Shown in pieces: positions 7,921 through 16,985 of a stretch of DNA of 64,000 nt. The number at the start of each line of letters is the position of its first letter. Position 1 is the first letter of the stretch. The notes under the pieces are model-generated. The model was not told the origin of the DNA. It did no database searches and saw only the letters and a list, made by a program, of their open reading frames with translations. A program made the translations under genes and the position numbers. The stretch is from Pedobacter heparinus DSM 2366 (GTDB taxonomy: Bacteria; Bacteroidota; Bacteroidia; Sphingobacteriales; Sphingobacteriaceae): contig NC_013061.1 of the NCBI RefSeq assembly GCF_000023825.1, forward strand, positions 4,216,001-4,280,000. The letters are read 5' to 3'.

Positions 7921-10146
7921 ATGATACACTTACCAGTATTGATTACTGATTTAGGTTTGATACTTGCAGCCGCAGGAATAACTACCCTGCTTTTTAAAAG
8001 AATTAAGCAGCCACTGGTTTTGGGCTACATCCTGGCTGGTTTACTTGTTGGTCCGCATATAAAATTTATTCCAACTGTTACTGACAATGAAAGCATCCAC
8101 ATCTGGGCAGAGATTGGTGTAATCTTTTTGCTTTTTAGCCTGGGGCTTGAGTTCAGTTTCAAAAAGCTGGTTAAAGTGGGTGGTTCGGCCTCTATTACCG
8201 CAATTGTTGAGGTGGTATTTATGCTGCTAATTGGTTTTGTAGCCGGTAAAGCGATGGGCTGGGCTACTATGGACAGTATATTTTTAGGGGGTATCCTCTC
8301 TGTTTCTTCCACTACCATTATCATCAGGGCCTTTGAAGAACTGGGTGTAAAACACAAAAAGTTTGCCGGCCTGGTATTCGGAGTACTCATTGTAGAAGAC
8401 CTGGTGGCCATTTTGTTATTGGTATTGTTGTCTACCCTGGCAGTAAGCCAGCAGTTTGCCGGTGCAGAAATGCTGGTATCTATTTTAAAACTATGCTTTT
8501 TTCTTGTCTTATGGTTCATTGGGGGCATATTCCTGGTACCTACCTTTTTAAAGGCCACCAAAAAGCTGATGAATGATGAGACCATGCTGGTGGTATCGAT
8601 AGCGTTATGCCTGATCATGGTATTACTGGCCGTTAAGGTTGGATTTTCTCCTGCCCTGGGGGCTTTTATTATGGGTTCCATTTTAGCCGAGACCACTCAG
8701 GCAGAACGCATAGAGCACCTGACCAAATCTGTTAAGGATCTATTTGCAGCTATATTTTTTGTTTCGGTAGGGATGCTGATAGATCCAGGGATCCTGGTGG
8801 ATTATGCGGTGCCAATCCTCATCATTACACTTGCAACCATCCTTGGCAAATTTTTAAGCTCGGGTATGGGCGCACTGCTTTCCGGTCAGCCGCTTAAAAC
8901 TTCGGTACAAACGGGCCTGAGCCTGGCTCAGATCGGTGAATTCTCTTTCATCATTGCCACCCTGGGGGTAACCTTAAAGGTAACCAGCGATTTTCTTTAT
9001 CCAATTGCTGTGGCAGTATCGGCCATTACAACCTTCACCACCCCCTACCTGATCAAAGCCTCGGAACCATTCTATTTCTTTTTAGAGCGTAACCTGCCTA
9101 AAAAATGGGTAGAGGGCCTAAACAGATACAGTTCCAGTACAGCCGGAATTACTACTTTGAGCGATTGGAAAATACTTTTAAAATCCTATACCTTTAATAC
9201 CATTATCCATTCTGTTATCCTGATTGCACTGGTTTTTCTGGGAGCTAAGTATCTTCAGCCATTTATTACGGGGAACATCATCAATGGAAATAAGGGTATC
9301 ATCATTAGCCTGGTGGTGACCTTAATTTTTATGACACCTTTTTTATGGGCCCTGGCCATACGAAGGATTGAAAGAAAAGCCTATTCGCATTTGTGGCTGA
9401 ATAAAAAATATACCCGTGGGCCGCTGATTGCACTGGAGATTTTGCGCATTGCCCTGGCCATTTTCTTTGTAGGCTTCCTCATTTTCCAGTTTTATAGTAC
9501 ATGGCTGGCCATTACCATTGCTGTTGTGCTGATTGTTTCGGGTATGGTGATCTTTTCAAGAAAGCTACAAGGTTTTTACAACAGACTGGAAAGCCGCTTT
9601 TTACTGAACTTAAATGCCCGGGAAGCCCAAAATGCACAACCCGAGATTTTGCCCTGGGATACCCACCTTGCTGAGCTGGTGGTAGCGCCAGAGTCTAAAC
9701 TGGTAGGCCAGACGCTCATAGAACTTTCCATCAGGGAAAAATACGGGGTGAATATCGCCCTGATAGAGCGTGGCAAGATTATGATTCCTACACCAGGGCG
9801 CGATGAAAGATTATATCCCAATGATAAGGTATTGGTGATTGGTACTGATGCACAGCTGGCCATGATCAAGGAACTTTTTGAAGGAAGTGTGGATGAGCAT
9901 GAAGAAGCGGCCAATTTCCCGAAGAAGGACATGACCTTACAAAAGATTGTGATCAATGCAAATTCGCCGGTATACGGACAAAGCATCCGCAGCTCGGGTA
10001 TCAGGGAAACTACGCAGGGCCTGGTGGTAGGAATAGAACGCAATGGTGAGCGCATATTAAATCCAGATTCGAATATGGTTTTTGAAAATGAAGATATTGT
10101 CTGGATAGTTGGGAACAATAAAAAGGTTCCTGAACTGCTGAAATAA
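7921..10146 (+). CDS. Monovalent cation:proton antiporter (KefB/CPA2 type)
   Basis: 741 residues. The first about 380 residues form a CPA2 sodium/proton exchanger domain with many helices (LLFSLGLEFSFKKL, SVSSTTIIIRAFEELG, GVLIVEDLVAILL with the conserved Asp). A second membrane block of about four helices follows near residues 420-545, then two RCK_C/TrkA_C-like domains (about 575-650 and 665-741). The usual NAD-binding TrkA_N domain of KefB is missing. It probably exchanges K+ or Na+ for protons with ligand gating by the tandem C-domains. It is a single gene converging on the LysE gene. Confidence 0.88.
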   Translation: MIHLPVLITDLGLILAAAGITTLLFKRIKQPLVLGYILAGLLVGPHIKFIPTVTDNESIHIWAEIGVIFLLFSLGLEFSFKKLVKVGGSASITAIVEVVFMLLIGFVAGKAMGWATMDSIFLGGILSVSSTTIIIRAFEELGVKHKKFAGLVFGVLIVEDLVAILLLVLLSTLAVSQQFAGAEMLVSILKLCFFLVLWFIGGIFLVPTFLKATKKLMNDETMLVVSIALCLIMVLLAVKVGFSPALGAFIMGSILAETTQAERIEHLTKSVKDLFAAIFFVSVGMLIDPGILVDYAVPILIITLATILGKFLSSGMGALLSGQPLKTSVQTGLSLAQIGEFSFIIATLGVTLKVTSDFLYPIAVAVSAITTFTTPYLIKASEPFYFFLERNLPKKWVEGLNRYSSSTAGITTLSDWKILLKSYTFNTIIHSVILIALVFLGAKYLQPFITGNIINGNKGIIISLVVTLIFMTPFLWALAIRRIERKAYSHLWLNKKYTRGPLIALEILRIALAIFFVGFLIFQFYSTWLAITIAVVLIVSGMVIFSRKLQGFYNRLESRFLLNLNAREAQNAQPEILPWDTHLAELVVAPESKLVGQTLIELSIREKYGVNIALIERGKIMIPTPGRDERLYPNDKVLVIGTDAQLAMIKELFEGSVDEHEEAANFPKKDMTLQKIVINANSPVYGQSIRSSGIRETTQGLVVGIERNGERILNPDSNMVFENEDIVWIVGNNKKVPELLK

Positions 10147-10152
10147 TTGTTT

Positions 10153-10773
10153 TTATTTGATCCAGTGGATATACGTGATCTTTCCTATGTGATAGGCAGA
10201 AAGCGCAAAGAAAAGTAGGGCAATACTTTTGTTGACAATATAGCTGCTTAAGGCAAACTTTTCCTGTATATACTGGGCAAAACGCGCAAAACCGTATAGG
10301 GCAAGTGCGGCGCCAACGCCCGAGCCAATACTAAAAACAGAAAGGGAAAGGTAACCGATATCGATCCATTCATGCGAGATCAGGTAAGTGCCTACAAACA
10401 GCCAGTAAGGGATTTGCATAGGGTTAATAACCCCCAGTAACATGCCATACCTGATGCTGTCCTTTTTAGAATAATCGGCCTTGGGCATTTCTTTTCTGGA
10501 CTTCCAGGTTAATACCCCCAATATCCCAAACATGAATACCATAACTACATCAATGGTGTTTTCCAGGTTAATTTCGCTCGACAGCCATTGTACAAAACGC
10601 ATAACACCAAAGGTGAAAAGGATTTCTACAGTAGAGAAGGCAAAGATAAAATACAATGCCTGACGAATGCCCCTGGTAATGGTAATCTGAACCACTGTAA
10701 GGTTAATGTTTCCCGGGGGAATATAACCGACCATATTTAAGACAATTCCCAGAAAGAGTGTTAAAAAAAGCAT
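10153..10773 (-). CDS. LysE family transporter
   Basis: 206 residues, six predicted helices, starting with the LysE-type N-terminus (NMVGYIPPGNINLTVVQITITRGIRQAL; the PPG motif is typical). LysE proteins export amino acids or related small molecules; substrate is not predictable here. It lies 46 bp downstream of uvrA on the same strand and may be read through from it. It meets the antiporter gene tail-to-tail with 6 bp between stop codons and no visible terminator. Confidence 0.85.
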   Translation of the reverse strand: MLFLTLFLGIVLNMVGYIPPGNINLTVVQITITRGIRQALYFIFAFSTVEILFTFGVMRFVQWLSSEINLENTIDVVMVFMFGILGVLTWKSRKEMPKADYSKKDSIRYGMLLGVINPMQIPYWLFVGTYLISHEWIDIGYLSLSVFSIGSGVGAALALYGFARFAQYIQEKFALSSYIVNKSIALLFFALSAYHIGKITYIHWIK

Positions 10774-10819
10774 GCGCGAAGATACAATGATTTCATAGGA
10801 TTCATAACATTCGACAAAC

Positions 10820-13627
10820 TTATGCTGGTTTCATATGGTCTTTTAAATACCTGGCCGTGTAGGACGATCTGGCAGAAAGCAATGCTTCCGGGGTACCTTC
10901 AAAAACAACATTGCCACCTTTATCCCCGCCTTCCGGGCCAATGTCGATGACCCAGTCAGCTGATTTGATCATGTCCATATTGTGTTCTATCACCAAGACA
11001 GAATTGCCTTGCTCGATCAGGGTGTTCAGTGCGATCAGCAGTTTTTTAATGTCGTGAAAGTGCAGGCCGGTGGTGGGCTCATCAAAAATGAACATGGTTT
11101 TATTGGCATTGTTTCCTTTAATTAAAAAGGAAGCCAGTTTAATCCGCTGGGCCTCACCGCCCGAGAGGGTATTAGAGGACTGGCCCAGATGGACATAGCC
11201 CAGGCCAACATCAACCAGGGGTTGCAGTTTATGCAGTATTTTAGGCTCATTGCTAAAGAAAGCTACAGCCTCTTCTATGGTCAGGTCCAGTATATCTGCT
11301 ACATTTTTATCCTGGTAGGTTACATCCAGTACCTGCTGCTTAAATCTTCTGCCGCCACAGGTTTCGCAGGGCAGGTAAATATCAGCCATAAACTGCATTT
11401 CTATCTTCACCTCTCCTTCTCCCTGGCAAACATCACAGCGCCCGCCTTCCACATTAAAAGAAAAGGCAGCTGGCTTCAGTCCTGCAGCTTTTGAGGCGGG
11501 CAGGGCCGAAAACAAGGCCCTTACATCATCCCATGCCTTAACATAAGTAACGGGGTTTGACCTGGACGAACGGCCAATAGGATTCTGATCTACCATTTCC
11601 ACCTGGCTCACCAGGTCGTAATTGCCATAAATACCATCGTATGCACCGGTCTGCTCACCGGAATAGTTGCCTATCGCTTTTTGCAAGGCAGGATAAAAGA
11701 TTTTTTTGATCAGACTGGTTTTTCCGGAGCCCGAAACACCACTGACTACTGTAAATATACCCAGTGGGATTTTTACATCGATGTTTTTAAGGTTGTTCTC
11801 TCTTGCCCCTTTAATTAAAACATGGTCTTTCCAAGCTCTGCGTTTGGCAGGGATGGCTATTTTTTCGGCACCTGAAAGGTAACGGCCGGTTAAACTGTCT
11901 TTATCCTTTATAATTTCTTTATAAGTACCACTGAATACGAGGTTGCCCCCATGCGTGCCTGCCTCGGGGCCTATATCAATGATGTGATCGGCAGCCTTCA
12001 TCATTTCTTCTTCATGCTCTACAACCAACACAGTATTGCCCACATTACGGAGGGCCTGCAGTACTTCTATCAGTTTATTGGTATCCCTGGGATGCAGGCC
12101 TATACTGGGCTCGTCGAGCACGTAAATGGAGCCCACCAGACTGCTGCCTAAAGAAGTGGCCAGATTAATTCGTTGCGATTCTCCTCCCGAAAGGGTATTG
12201 GAAAGACGGTTTAAAGTCAGGTAGCCCAGGCCCACATTGTTTAGATACAGTACCCTGTTTACAATCTCGGCCAGTAAGCGTTTGGAGATCTTTTGCTCTG
12301 TATCAGAAAGTTTCAGGTTTTCAAAAAAATCAAGTATGGTAGCCAATGGCATCAGTACCACATCCATGATAGATTTATTTTCTATTTTAACATAGGCAGC
12401 ATCCTTGCGCAACCTTGACCCTTTACAATCCGGACAGATGGTTTTTCCTCTGTACCTCGAAAGCATTACCCGGTACTGGATTTTATAGGTCTGCTCTTCC
12501 AGCTCTTTAAAAAAATCATCCAGTCCGCCAAAATACTTGTTGCCTGCCCAGATCAGTTTCTGTTCCTTTTCTGTAAGCTCGCTATAAGGGCGGTGGATCG
12601 GGAAGTCAAATTTCTCGGCATTTCTGACCAGTTTGTTCAGCCATTCGCGCATTTTTTCTCCCCGCCAGGGTGCAATAGCATTATCGTAAACACTTTTACT
12701 CTTATCGGGGATCACCAGATCTTCATCTATACCGATCACGCTGCCATACCCTTCGCACCTTTTACAGGCACCATAAGGATTGTTGAAACTAAAAAAATTA
12801 GGCGTGGGCTCTTCAAAGCGGATCCCATCCAGTTCGAACCTATCGCAGAAATGGTTTAACTTCCCCTCGTGTTCTACATAACAATCGCCTTTTCCTTCAA
12901 AAAACGCAGTTTGTACAGAATCGGCAATACGGCTTAACGTTTCTTCTTCTGGGTTGACTACAATGCGGTCGATCAATATCTGCACAGTTTGTTCATCCTT
13001 AAGTTCAAAATCCTTAAAATCCTTATCTTCCAGGATATCCTCTATTTTAAGTACCTTCTTTTTATAGGAAACCCTGAGGAAACCCTTTTGTAAAAGCACC
13101 GCCAGCTCTTCTTTTAAGGACCTGTTGTTGTGTGGGAATAAGGGGCAAAAGATGGTAACCACACTTTCATTGCCCAGTGCAGATATAAAATCAACAACAG
13201 TGGTAACAGTATCTCTTTTTACAACTTTGCCCGATTGCGGCGAATAGGTTTTGCCGATCCTGGAAAAAAGGAGTTTCAGATAGTCGTATATTTCTGTTGA
13301 AGTACCAACGGTGGAGCGCGGGTTGGAGGTGATCACTTTTTGTTCAATTGCTATTGCCGGTGCTATCCCTTTAATATAATCCACATCGGGCTTGTTCATC
13401 CTTCCCATAAACTGCCTGGCATATGAAGACAAACTCTCTACATAGCGGCGCTGCCCCTCTGCATACAAAGTATCGAAAGCCAGCGAAGACTTGCCCGAGC
13501 CCGACATTCCGGTAATCACTACCAGTTTATTTTTAGGTATGGCAACATCTATATTTTTAAGATTATGAACTCTGGCACCTTTTATGATAATGTTTGTATG
13601 TGGATCTTTATTGATTTCTTTATTCAT
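10820..13627 (-). CDS. uvrA: Excinuclease ABC subunit A
   Basis: 935 residues, typical UvrA length. Two ABC ATPase modules: Walker A GMSGSGKSS near residue 40 and GVSGSGKTS near residue 635, with two ABC signatures (TLSGGESQR and TLSGGEAQR). Zinc modules are visible: CKRCEGYG, CPDCKGSR, and CDVCQGEG with CETCGGRR. UvrA dimers find bulky DNA damage and load UvrB for nucleotide excision repair. The 265-bp gap upstream (13628-13892), shared with the divergent sigma factor gene, is AT-rich and shows no other feature I can support. Confidence 0.98.
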   Translation of the reverse strand: MNKEINKDPHTNIIIKGARVHNLKNIDVAIPKNKLVVITGMSGSGKSSLAFDTLYAEGQRRYVESLSSYARQFMGRMNKPDVDYIKGIAPAIAIEQKVITSNPRSTVGTSTEIYDYLKLLFSRIGKTYSPQSGKVVKRDTVTTVVDFISALGNESVVTIFCPLFPHNNRSLKEELAVLLQKGFLRVSYKKKVLKIEDILEDKDFKDFELKDEQTVQILIDRIVVNPEEETLSRIADSVQTAFFEGKGDCYVEHEGKLNHFCDRFELDGIRFEEPTPNFFSFNNPYGACKRCEGYGSVIGIDEDLVIPDKSKSVYDNAIAPWRGEKMREWLNKLVRNAEKFDFPIHRPYSELTEKEQKLIWAGNKYFGGLDDFFKELEEQTYKIQYRVMLSRYRGKTICPDCKGSRLRKDAAYVKIENKSIMDVVLMPLATILDFFENLKLSDTEQKISKRLLAEIVNRVLYLNNVGLGYLTLNRLSNTLSGGESQRINLATSLGSSLVGSIYVLDEPSIGLHPRDTNKLIEVLQALRNVGNTVLVVEHEEEMMKAADHIIDIGPEAGTHGGNLVFSGTYKEIIKDKDSLTGRYLSGAEKIAIPAKRRAWKDHVLIKGARENNLKNIDVKIPLGIFTVVSGVSGSGKTSLIKKIFYPALQKAIGNYSGEQTGAYDGIYGNYDLVSQVEMVDQNPIGRSSRSNPVTYVKAWDDVRALFSALPASKAAGLKPAAFSFNVEGGRCDVCQGEGEVKIEMQFMADIYLPCETCGGRRFKQQVLDVTYQDKNVADILDLTIEEAVAFFSNEPKILHKLQPLVDVGLGYVHLGQSSNTLSGGEAQRIKLASFLIKGNNANKTMFIFDEPTTGLHFHDIKKLLIALNTLIEQGNSVLVIEHNMDMIKSADWVIDIGPEGGDKGGNVVFEGTPEALLSARSSYTARYLKDHMKPA

Positions 13628-13892
13628 TGATTTCCGGATAGAATGACGCTAATATAACCCAAATAACACAATATTGGTTTTTTGTGGAAATGCAAAAATA
13701 AGGCTCTGAGACCACTTTTAATTTTTTTTAACACTTTTTATATGGTTTTATGATAAAAAAATCCTTCTTTTGAAATATTAACTGATAAATCAAACCACTA
13801 ACAAACAAACTGATAGGAGAACTCATATAGAAGAAAACATCTACTAAATAATTTTTTAGCAAGCAGCAAGGGAATTTAGTAAGGATACTCCT

Positions 13893-14468
13893 ATGAAATT
13901 ACAACAATACAGTGATCAGGAATTAATTAAGTTATACCTTAATGGTGATGAGACCGTTTTGGAAGAACTTCTGAAAAGACACAAGTCTAAAATTTACACA
14001 TCTATATATCTTTTGGTAAAAGATCAGTATTTAGCTGAAGATATATTTCAGGATGCTTTTATAAAAGTGATCAACACGTTACGGTCCGGGCGCTACAATG
14101 AGGAAGGCAAATTTTTACCATGGGTGATGCGCATTGCACACAACTTGGTGATAGATTATTTCAGACGTGAAAAACGGGCCCCGGTAATTACAAGTGCCGA
14201 TGGCACAGACGTTTTTAACCTGCTTCAGTTTCATGAAGAAAGTGCAGAAGATAAAATGCTGAGGGAACAGACCCATTTTGACCTGAGGACAATGATCCAT
14301 TTATTGCCCGACGATCAGAAAGAGGTTTTAATTATGCGCCATTATGCAGACCTTAGCTTTAAGGAGATTGCAGACCTGACGGAGGTGAGCATAAATACCG
14401 CACTTGGAAGGATGCGTTATGCACTGAATAACCTCCGTAAGATGATGAAAGTGAAAGAAATCTCTTAA
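13893..14468 (+). CDS. ECF RNA polymerase sigma factor
   Basis: 191 residues with sigma region 2 (YLAEDIFQDAFIKVINTL, WVMRIAHNLVIDYFRREKR) and region 4 (LPDDQKEVLIMRHYADLSFKEIADLTEVSINTALGRMRYALNNLRKM). This is an ECF-type sigma factor that redirects RNA polymerase to a small regulon. No FecR-like or zinc-binding anti-sigma gene follows, unlike the SusC-linked ECF systems of this phylum, so it is probably a general or stress factor. A short acidic protein is encoded 133 bp downstream and nth follows after that. Confidence 0.93.
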   Translation: MKLQQYSDQELIKLYLNGDETVLEELLKRHKSKIYTSIYLLVKDQYLAEDIFQDAFIKVINTLRSGRYNEEGKFLPWVMRIAHNLVIDYFRREKRAPVITSADGTDVFNLLQFHEESAEDKMLREQTHFDLRTMIHLLPDDQKEVLIMRHYADLSFKEIADLTEVSINTALGRMRYALNNLRKMMKVKEIS

Positions 14469-14601
14469 TAAAAGAGCATTATCACCTTAGAAGGGCATTT
14501 TTCATTTGTAAAAAATAAATTACAAATAATTATAGTTAGGGTTAAAATAAATTAACAGCAATTGCGTTTATTAATAAAAAAACAATACACGTTATTTGCT
14601 T

Positions 14602-14793
14602 ATGATGGAAACCTTTACTTCAATTGACAACTTAAATTACCAGCAACAAAAGCAGGACGGTACTCCTGCAGATGAAACTGAAGGAATCGACGCCATGTTT
14701 TATGATCATATTAAAACACAATTGGATTCGCTGAAAAAAGACCCGGCAGATGAAAGCATTGCCAGGATCCTGGCTTACTCAAGAAGCTTGTAA
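14602..14793 (+). CDS. Small acidic protein downstream of the ECF sigma factor
   Basis: 63 residues from the ATG at 14602 (a second ATG follows at 14605; a TTG lies in frame at 14596). It is acidic and hydrophilic, with no membrane segment or signal peptide; the C-terminal half (MFYDHIKTQLDSLKKDPADESIARILAYSR) is probably helical. I do not recognise it. It is followed directly by a strong terminator, which supports it as a real transcript end. A role linked to the sigma factor is possible from position only. Confidence 0.6.
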   Translation: MMETFTSIDNLNYQQQKQDGTPADETEGIDAMFYDHIKTQLDSLKKDPADESIARILAYSRSL

Positions 14794-14807
14794 TTTAAAA
14801 AAGAATT

Positions 14808-14836
14808 AAGCTGTCGGGAAACCGGCAGCTTTTTTA
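14808..14836 (+). terminator. Intrinsic terminator
   Basis: AAGCTGTCGG (14808-14817) and CCGGCAGCTT (14822-14831) form a 10-bp stem with one T-G pair around a GAAA tetraloop, followed by TTTTT. It ends the sigma factor/small protein transcript, 14 bases after the stop codon. Confidence 0.85.
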
Positions 14837-14895
14837 TGACAAAGCATTTCCTCAGCATCCATTGAAAGAACAATATTATTTATCTAAGTTTGCCT

Positions 14896-15573
14896 ATGCT
14901 CAAAAAAGAAAGATACCGGCTTTTTGTGGCCCATTTTTCTGCCAGGCAACCCAATGCTGAAACAGAACTACATTACAACAATCCCTTTCAACTGTTGGTT
15001 GCAGTGATTTTATCTGCACAATGTACCGACAAGCGCATCAACCAGGTTACCCCTGCCCTATTCCAGCGTTTTCCAAATGCAAAAGCACTTGCAGAAACGA
15101 CCCCTGATATAGTATTTGATTACATCAGAAGTGTAAGCTATCCGAATAATAAGGCCAAGCACCTGGTAGGAATGGCCAATATGTTGTTACATGAGTTTAA
15201 CAATGAGGTACCATCGGATGTTGACCAGCTGCAGAAAATGCCCGGAGTTGGCCGCAAAACAGCCAATGTGATTGCTTCCGTAATTTATAATGCACCCGCA
15301 ATGGCCGTTGACACCCATGTTTTCAGGGTAGCCAACAGAATAGGGCTAACTAATGGAAAAACCCCCTTAGCAGTAGAAAAAGACCTGGTTAAAAACCTCC
15401 CGGAACACACCATCCATGTAGCCCACCACTGGTTAATATTGCATGGCAGATATGTATGTGTAGCACGCTCACCTAAATGCAGTATTTGTGAGATCGCACA
15501 TTTTTGTAAATATTATCAAAGCAACAATAAAATAACTAAAATAATTAGTGATATTACAGGTCAGGTAAAATAA
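14896..15573 (+). CDS. nth: Endonuclease III
   Basis: 225 residues from the ATG at 14896 (a TTG two codons upstream is less likely). The helix-hairpin-helix and catalytic Lys are in KMPGVGRKTANVI and the catalytic Asp in AVDTHVFRVANR. The C-terminal iron-sulfur cluster ligands follow the C-x6-C-x2-C-x5-C pattern (CVARSPKCSICEIAHFC). It is a DNA glycosylase/AP lyase that removes oxidised pyrimidines in base excision repair. It lies between a terminator and the recA promoter, so it is probably transcribed alone. Confidence 0.96.
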   Translation: MLKKERYRLFVAHFSARQPNAETELHYNNPFQLLVAVILSAQCTDKRINQVTPALFQRFPNAKALAETTPDIVFDYIRSVSYPNNKAKHLVGMANMLLHEFNNEVPSDVDQLQKMPGVGRKTANVIASVIYNAPAMAVDTHVFRVANRIGLTNGKTPLAVEKDLVKNLPEHTIHVAHHWLILHGRYVCVARSPKCSICEIAHFCKYYQSNNKITKIISDITGQVK

Positions 15574-15587
15574 AACAACTTTATTTA

Positions 15588-15617
15588 TTGATTTAAAATT
15601 AAATTACATTATATTTG
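15588..15617 (+). promoter_or_regulatory. recA promoter (Bacteroidota type)
   Basis: TTG at 15588-15590 is followed after exactly 19 bases by TATATTTG at 15610-15617, a full match to the phylum consensus TTG-N19-TAnnTTTG. The recA ATG is 66 bases downstream of the -7 element. The first transcribed bases fall in a cluster of GCTAA/TTAGC repeats listed separately. Confidence 0.65.
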
Positions 15618-15662
15618 CTAATATAATTAGCACTAAAGCTAAGCATATAGCTAATGTTTAGC
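15617..15662. repeat. GCTAA/TTAGC repeat cluster in the recA leader
   Basis: GCTAAT-ATA-ATTAGC at 15617-15631 and GCTAA-TGT-TTAGC at 15650-15662 are two inverted repeats, with a further half site GCTAAG at 15638-15643. They begin at the last base of the -7 element and cover the start of the transcript, the position expected for a repressor site. The binding protein is unknown. Confidence 0.55.
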
Positions 15663-15682
15663 CTAACAAGAATTATAATACT

Positions 15683-16696
15683 ATGAGCACAAACGCAGAC
15701 AAATTAAAAGCACTACAACTTACTTTAGATAAGTTAGAAAAATCATACGGTAAAGGTACTGTGATGAAACTTGGGGATAATGCTGTAGAGCCTATTGAAT
15801 CCATTTCTACCGGATCTATCAGCCTTGACATTGCTTTGGGTATTGGGGGTGTACCAAAAGGAAGGATTATTGAGATATACGGGCCTGAATCTTCAGGTAA
15901 AACAACCTTAGCTACACACATTATAGCTGAAGCACAGAAAAAAGGTGGTATAGCTGCAATTGTGGATGCGGAACATGCTTTTGATAAAGGCTATGCCAAA
16001 AAATTGGGTGTTGATGTAGACAACCTGCTGATCTCTCAGCCGGACAATGGCGAACAGGCCCTGGAAATTGCAGATAACCTGATCCGCTCTGGTGCGATTG
16101 ATGTAATCGTGATCGACTCTGTAGCCGCATTGGTACCAAAAGCAGAGATTGAAGGCGAAATGGGTGATTCTAAAATGGGCTTACATGCGCGCCTGATGTC
16201 TCAAGCCTTACGTAAATTAACAGGAACCATTTCTAAAACCGGATGTTGCTGTATTTTCATCAACCAGCTGCGTGAAAAAATTGGGGTAATGTTTGGTAAT
16301 CCTGAGACTACAACCGGTGGTAATGCCTTGAAATTCTATGCCTCAGTACGTCTCGATATCCGCAGGACTTCCCAGATCAAAGATTCTGATGAAGTTTCCG
16401 GGAACAGGGTAAAAGTGAAAATTGTAAAAAATAAAGTTGCCCCCCCTTTCCGTATTGCTGAATTTGACATTATGTTTGGTGAGGGAATCTCTAAAACGGG
16501 TGAGATCATCGACCTCGGTGTTGATTTTAACATCATCAAAAAAGCAGGTTCATGGTTCTCTTATGGTGATACCAAGCTTGGACAAGGTAGAGATGCCGTG
16601 AAACAACTGTTAATGGATAACCCAGAATTGTCTGAAGAAATTGAAGCAAAAATACGTGCTGAAGTAACCGGAGAAAAACTGGAAGAAAAAGTTTAA
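15683..16696 (+). CDS. recA: Recombinase RecA
   Basis: 337 residues, slightly short of the E. coli protein with a reduced C-terminal tail. Walker A is GPESSGKTT near residue 70, Walker B VIVIDSVAAL, and the L2 region includes FINQLREKIGVMFGNPETTTGG. RecA forms filaments on single-stranded DNA, drives strand exchange and, where LexA exists, triggers its cleavage. A strong promoter and a bidirectional-looking terminator frame it as a single-gene unit. Confidence 0.99.
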   Translation: MSTNADKLKALQLTLDKLEKSYGKGTVMKLGDNAVEPIESISTGSISLDIALGIGGVPKGRIIEIYGPESSGKTTLATHIIAEAQKKGGIAAIVDAEHAFDKGYAKKLGVDVDNLLISQPDNGEQALEIADNLIRSGAIDVIVIDSVAALVPKAEIEGEMGDSKMGLHARLMSQALRKLTGTISKTGCCCIFINQLREKIGVMFGNPETTTGGNALKFYASVRLDIRRTSQIKDSDEVSGNRVKVKIVKNKVAPPFRIAEFDIMFGEGISKTGEIIDLGVDFNIIKKAGSWFSYGDTKLGQGRDAVKQLLMDNPELSEEIEAKIRAEVTGEKLEEKV

Positions 16697-16714
16697 ACAT
16701 CGATTGCCTAGCAT

Positions 16715-16755
16715 AAAAAGGCTGATGGTGTAAAAAACATCAGCCTTTTTTATTA
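16715..16755 (+). terminator. recA terminator
   Basis: AAAAAGGCTGATG (16715-16727) and CATCAGCCTTTTT (16738-16750) make a 13-bp perfect stem with a 10-base loop; A and T tracts on both sides let it work in either direction, for recA and for the opposing tsaD-containing transcript. Confidence 0.88.
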
Positions 16756-16974
16756 CCTGTAACTCGGTGGCTGCGATTTTAATGTACTACCCGCCCCTGT
16801 TTCCATAAACTTACTGTCATATTTCAGAATAGCAATCAACGCGATCACAGCCATTGCAATCAGCACAAAGAGGCCTATATAATTCTTTTTTTTATCCTTT
16901 TTGATCAACCAACCTAAAAAAACTATCAATGGGATTAACAGTAATCCAAAAAAAACATAGCTAGCTGCATTCAT
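16753..16974 (-). CDS. Small two-helix membrane protein, unknown
   Basis: 73 residues with two predicted membrane helices (YVFFGLLLIPLIVFLGWLI and YIGLFVLIAMAVIALIAIL) separated by a very basic loop (KKDKKKN). No family recognised. It starts 11 bp after the tsaD stop on the same strand, so it is likely co-transcribed with tsaD. Its 3' end abuts the shared terminator. Confidence 0.65.
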   Translation of the reverse strand: MNAASYVFFGLLLIPLIVFLGWLIKKDKKKNYIGLFVLIAMAVIALIAILKYDSKFMETGAGSTLKSQPPSYR

Positions 16975-16985
16975 AATCTCTTATT

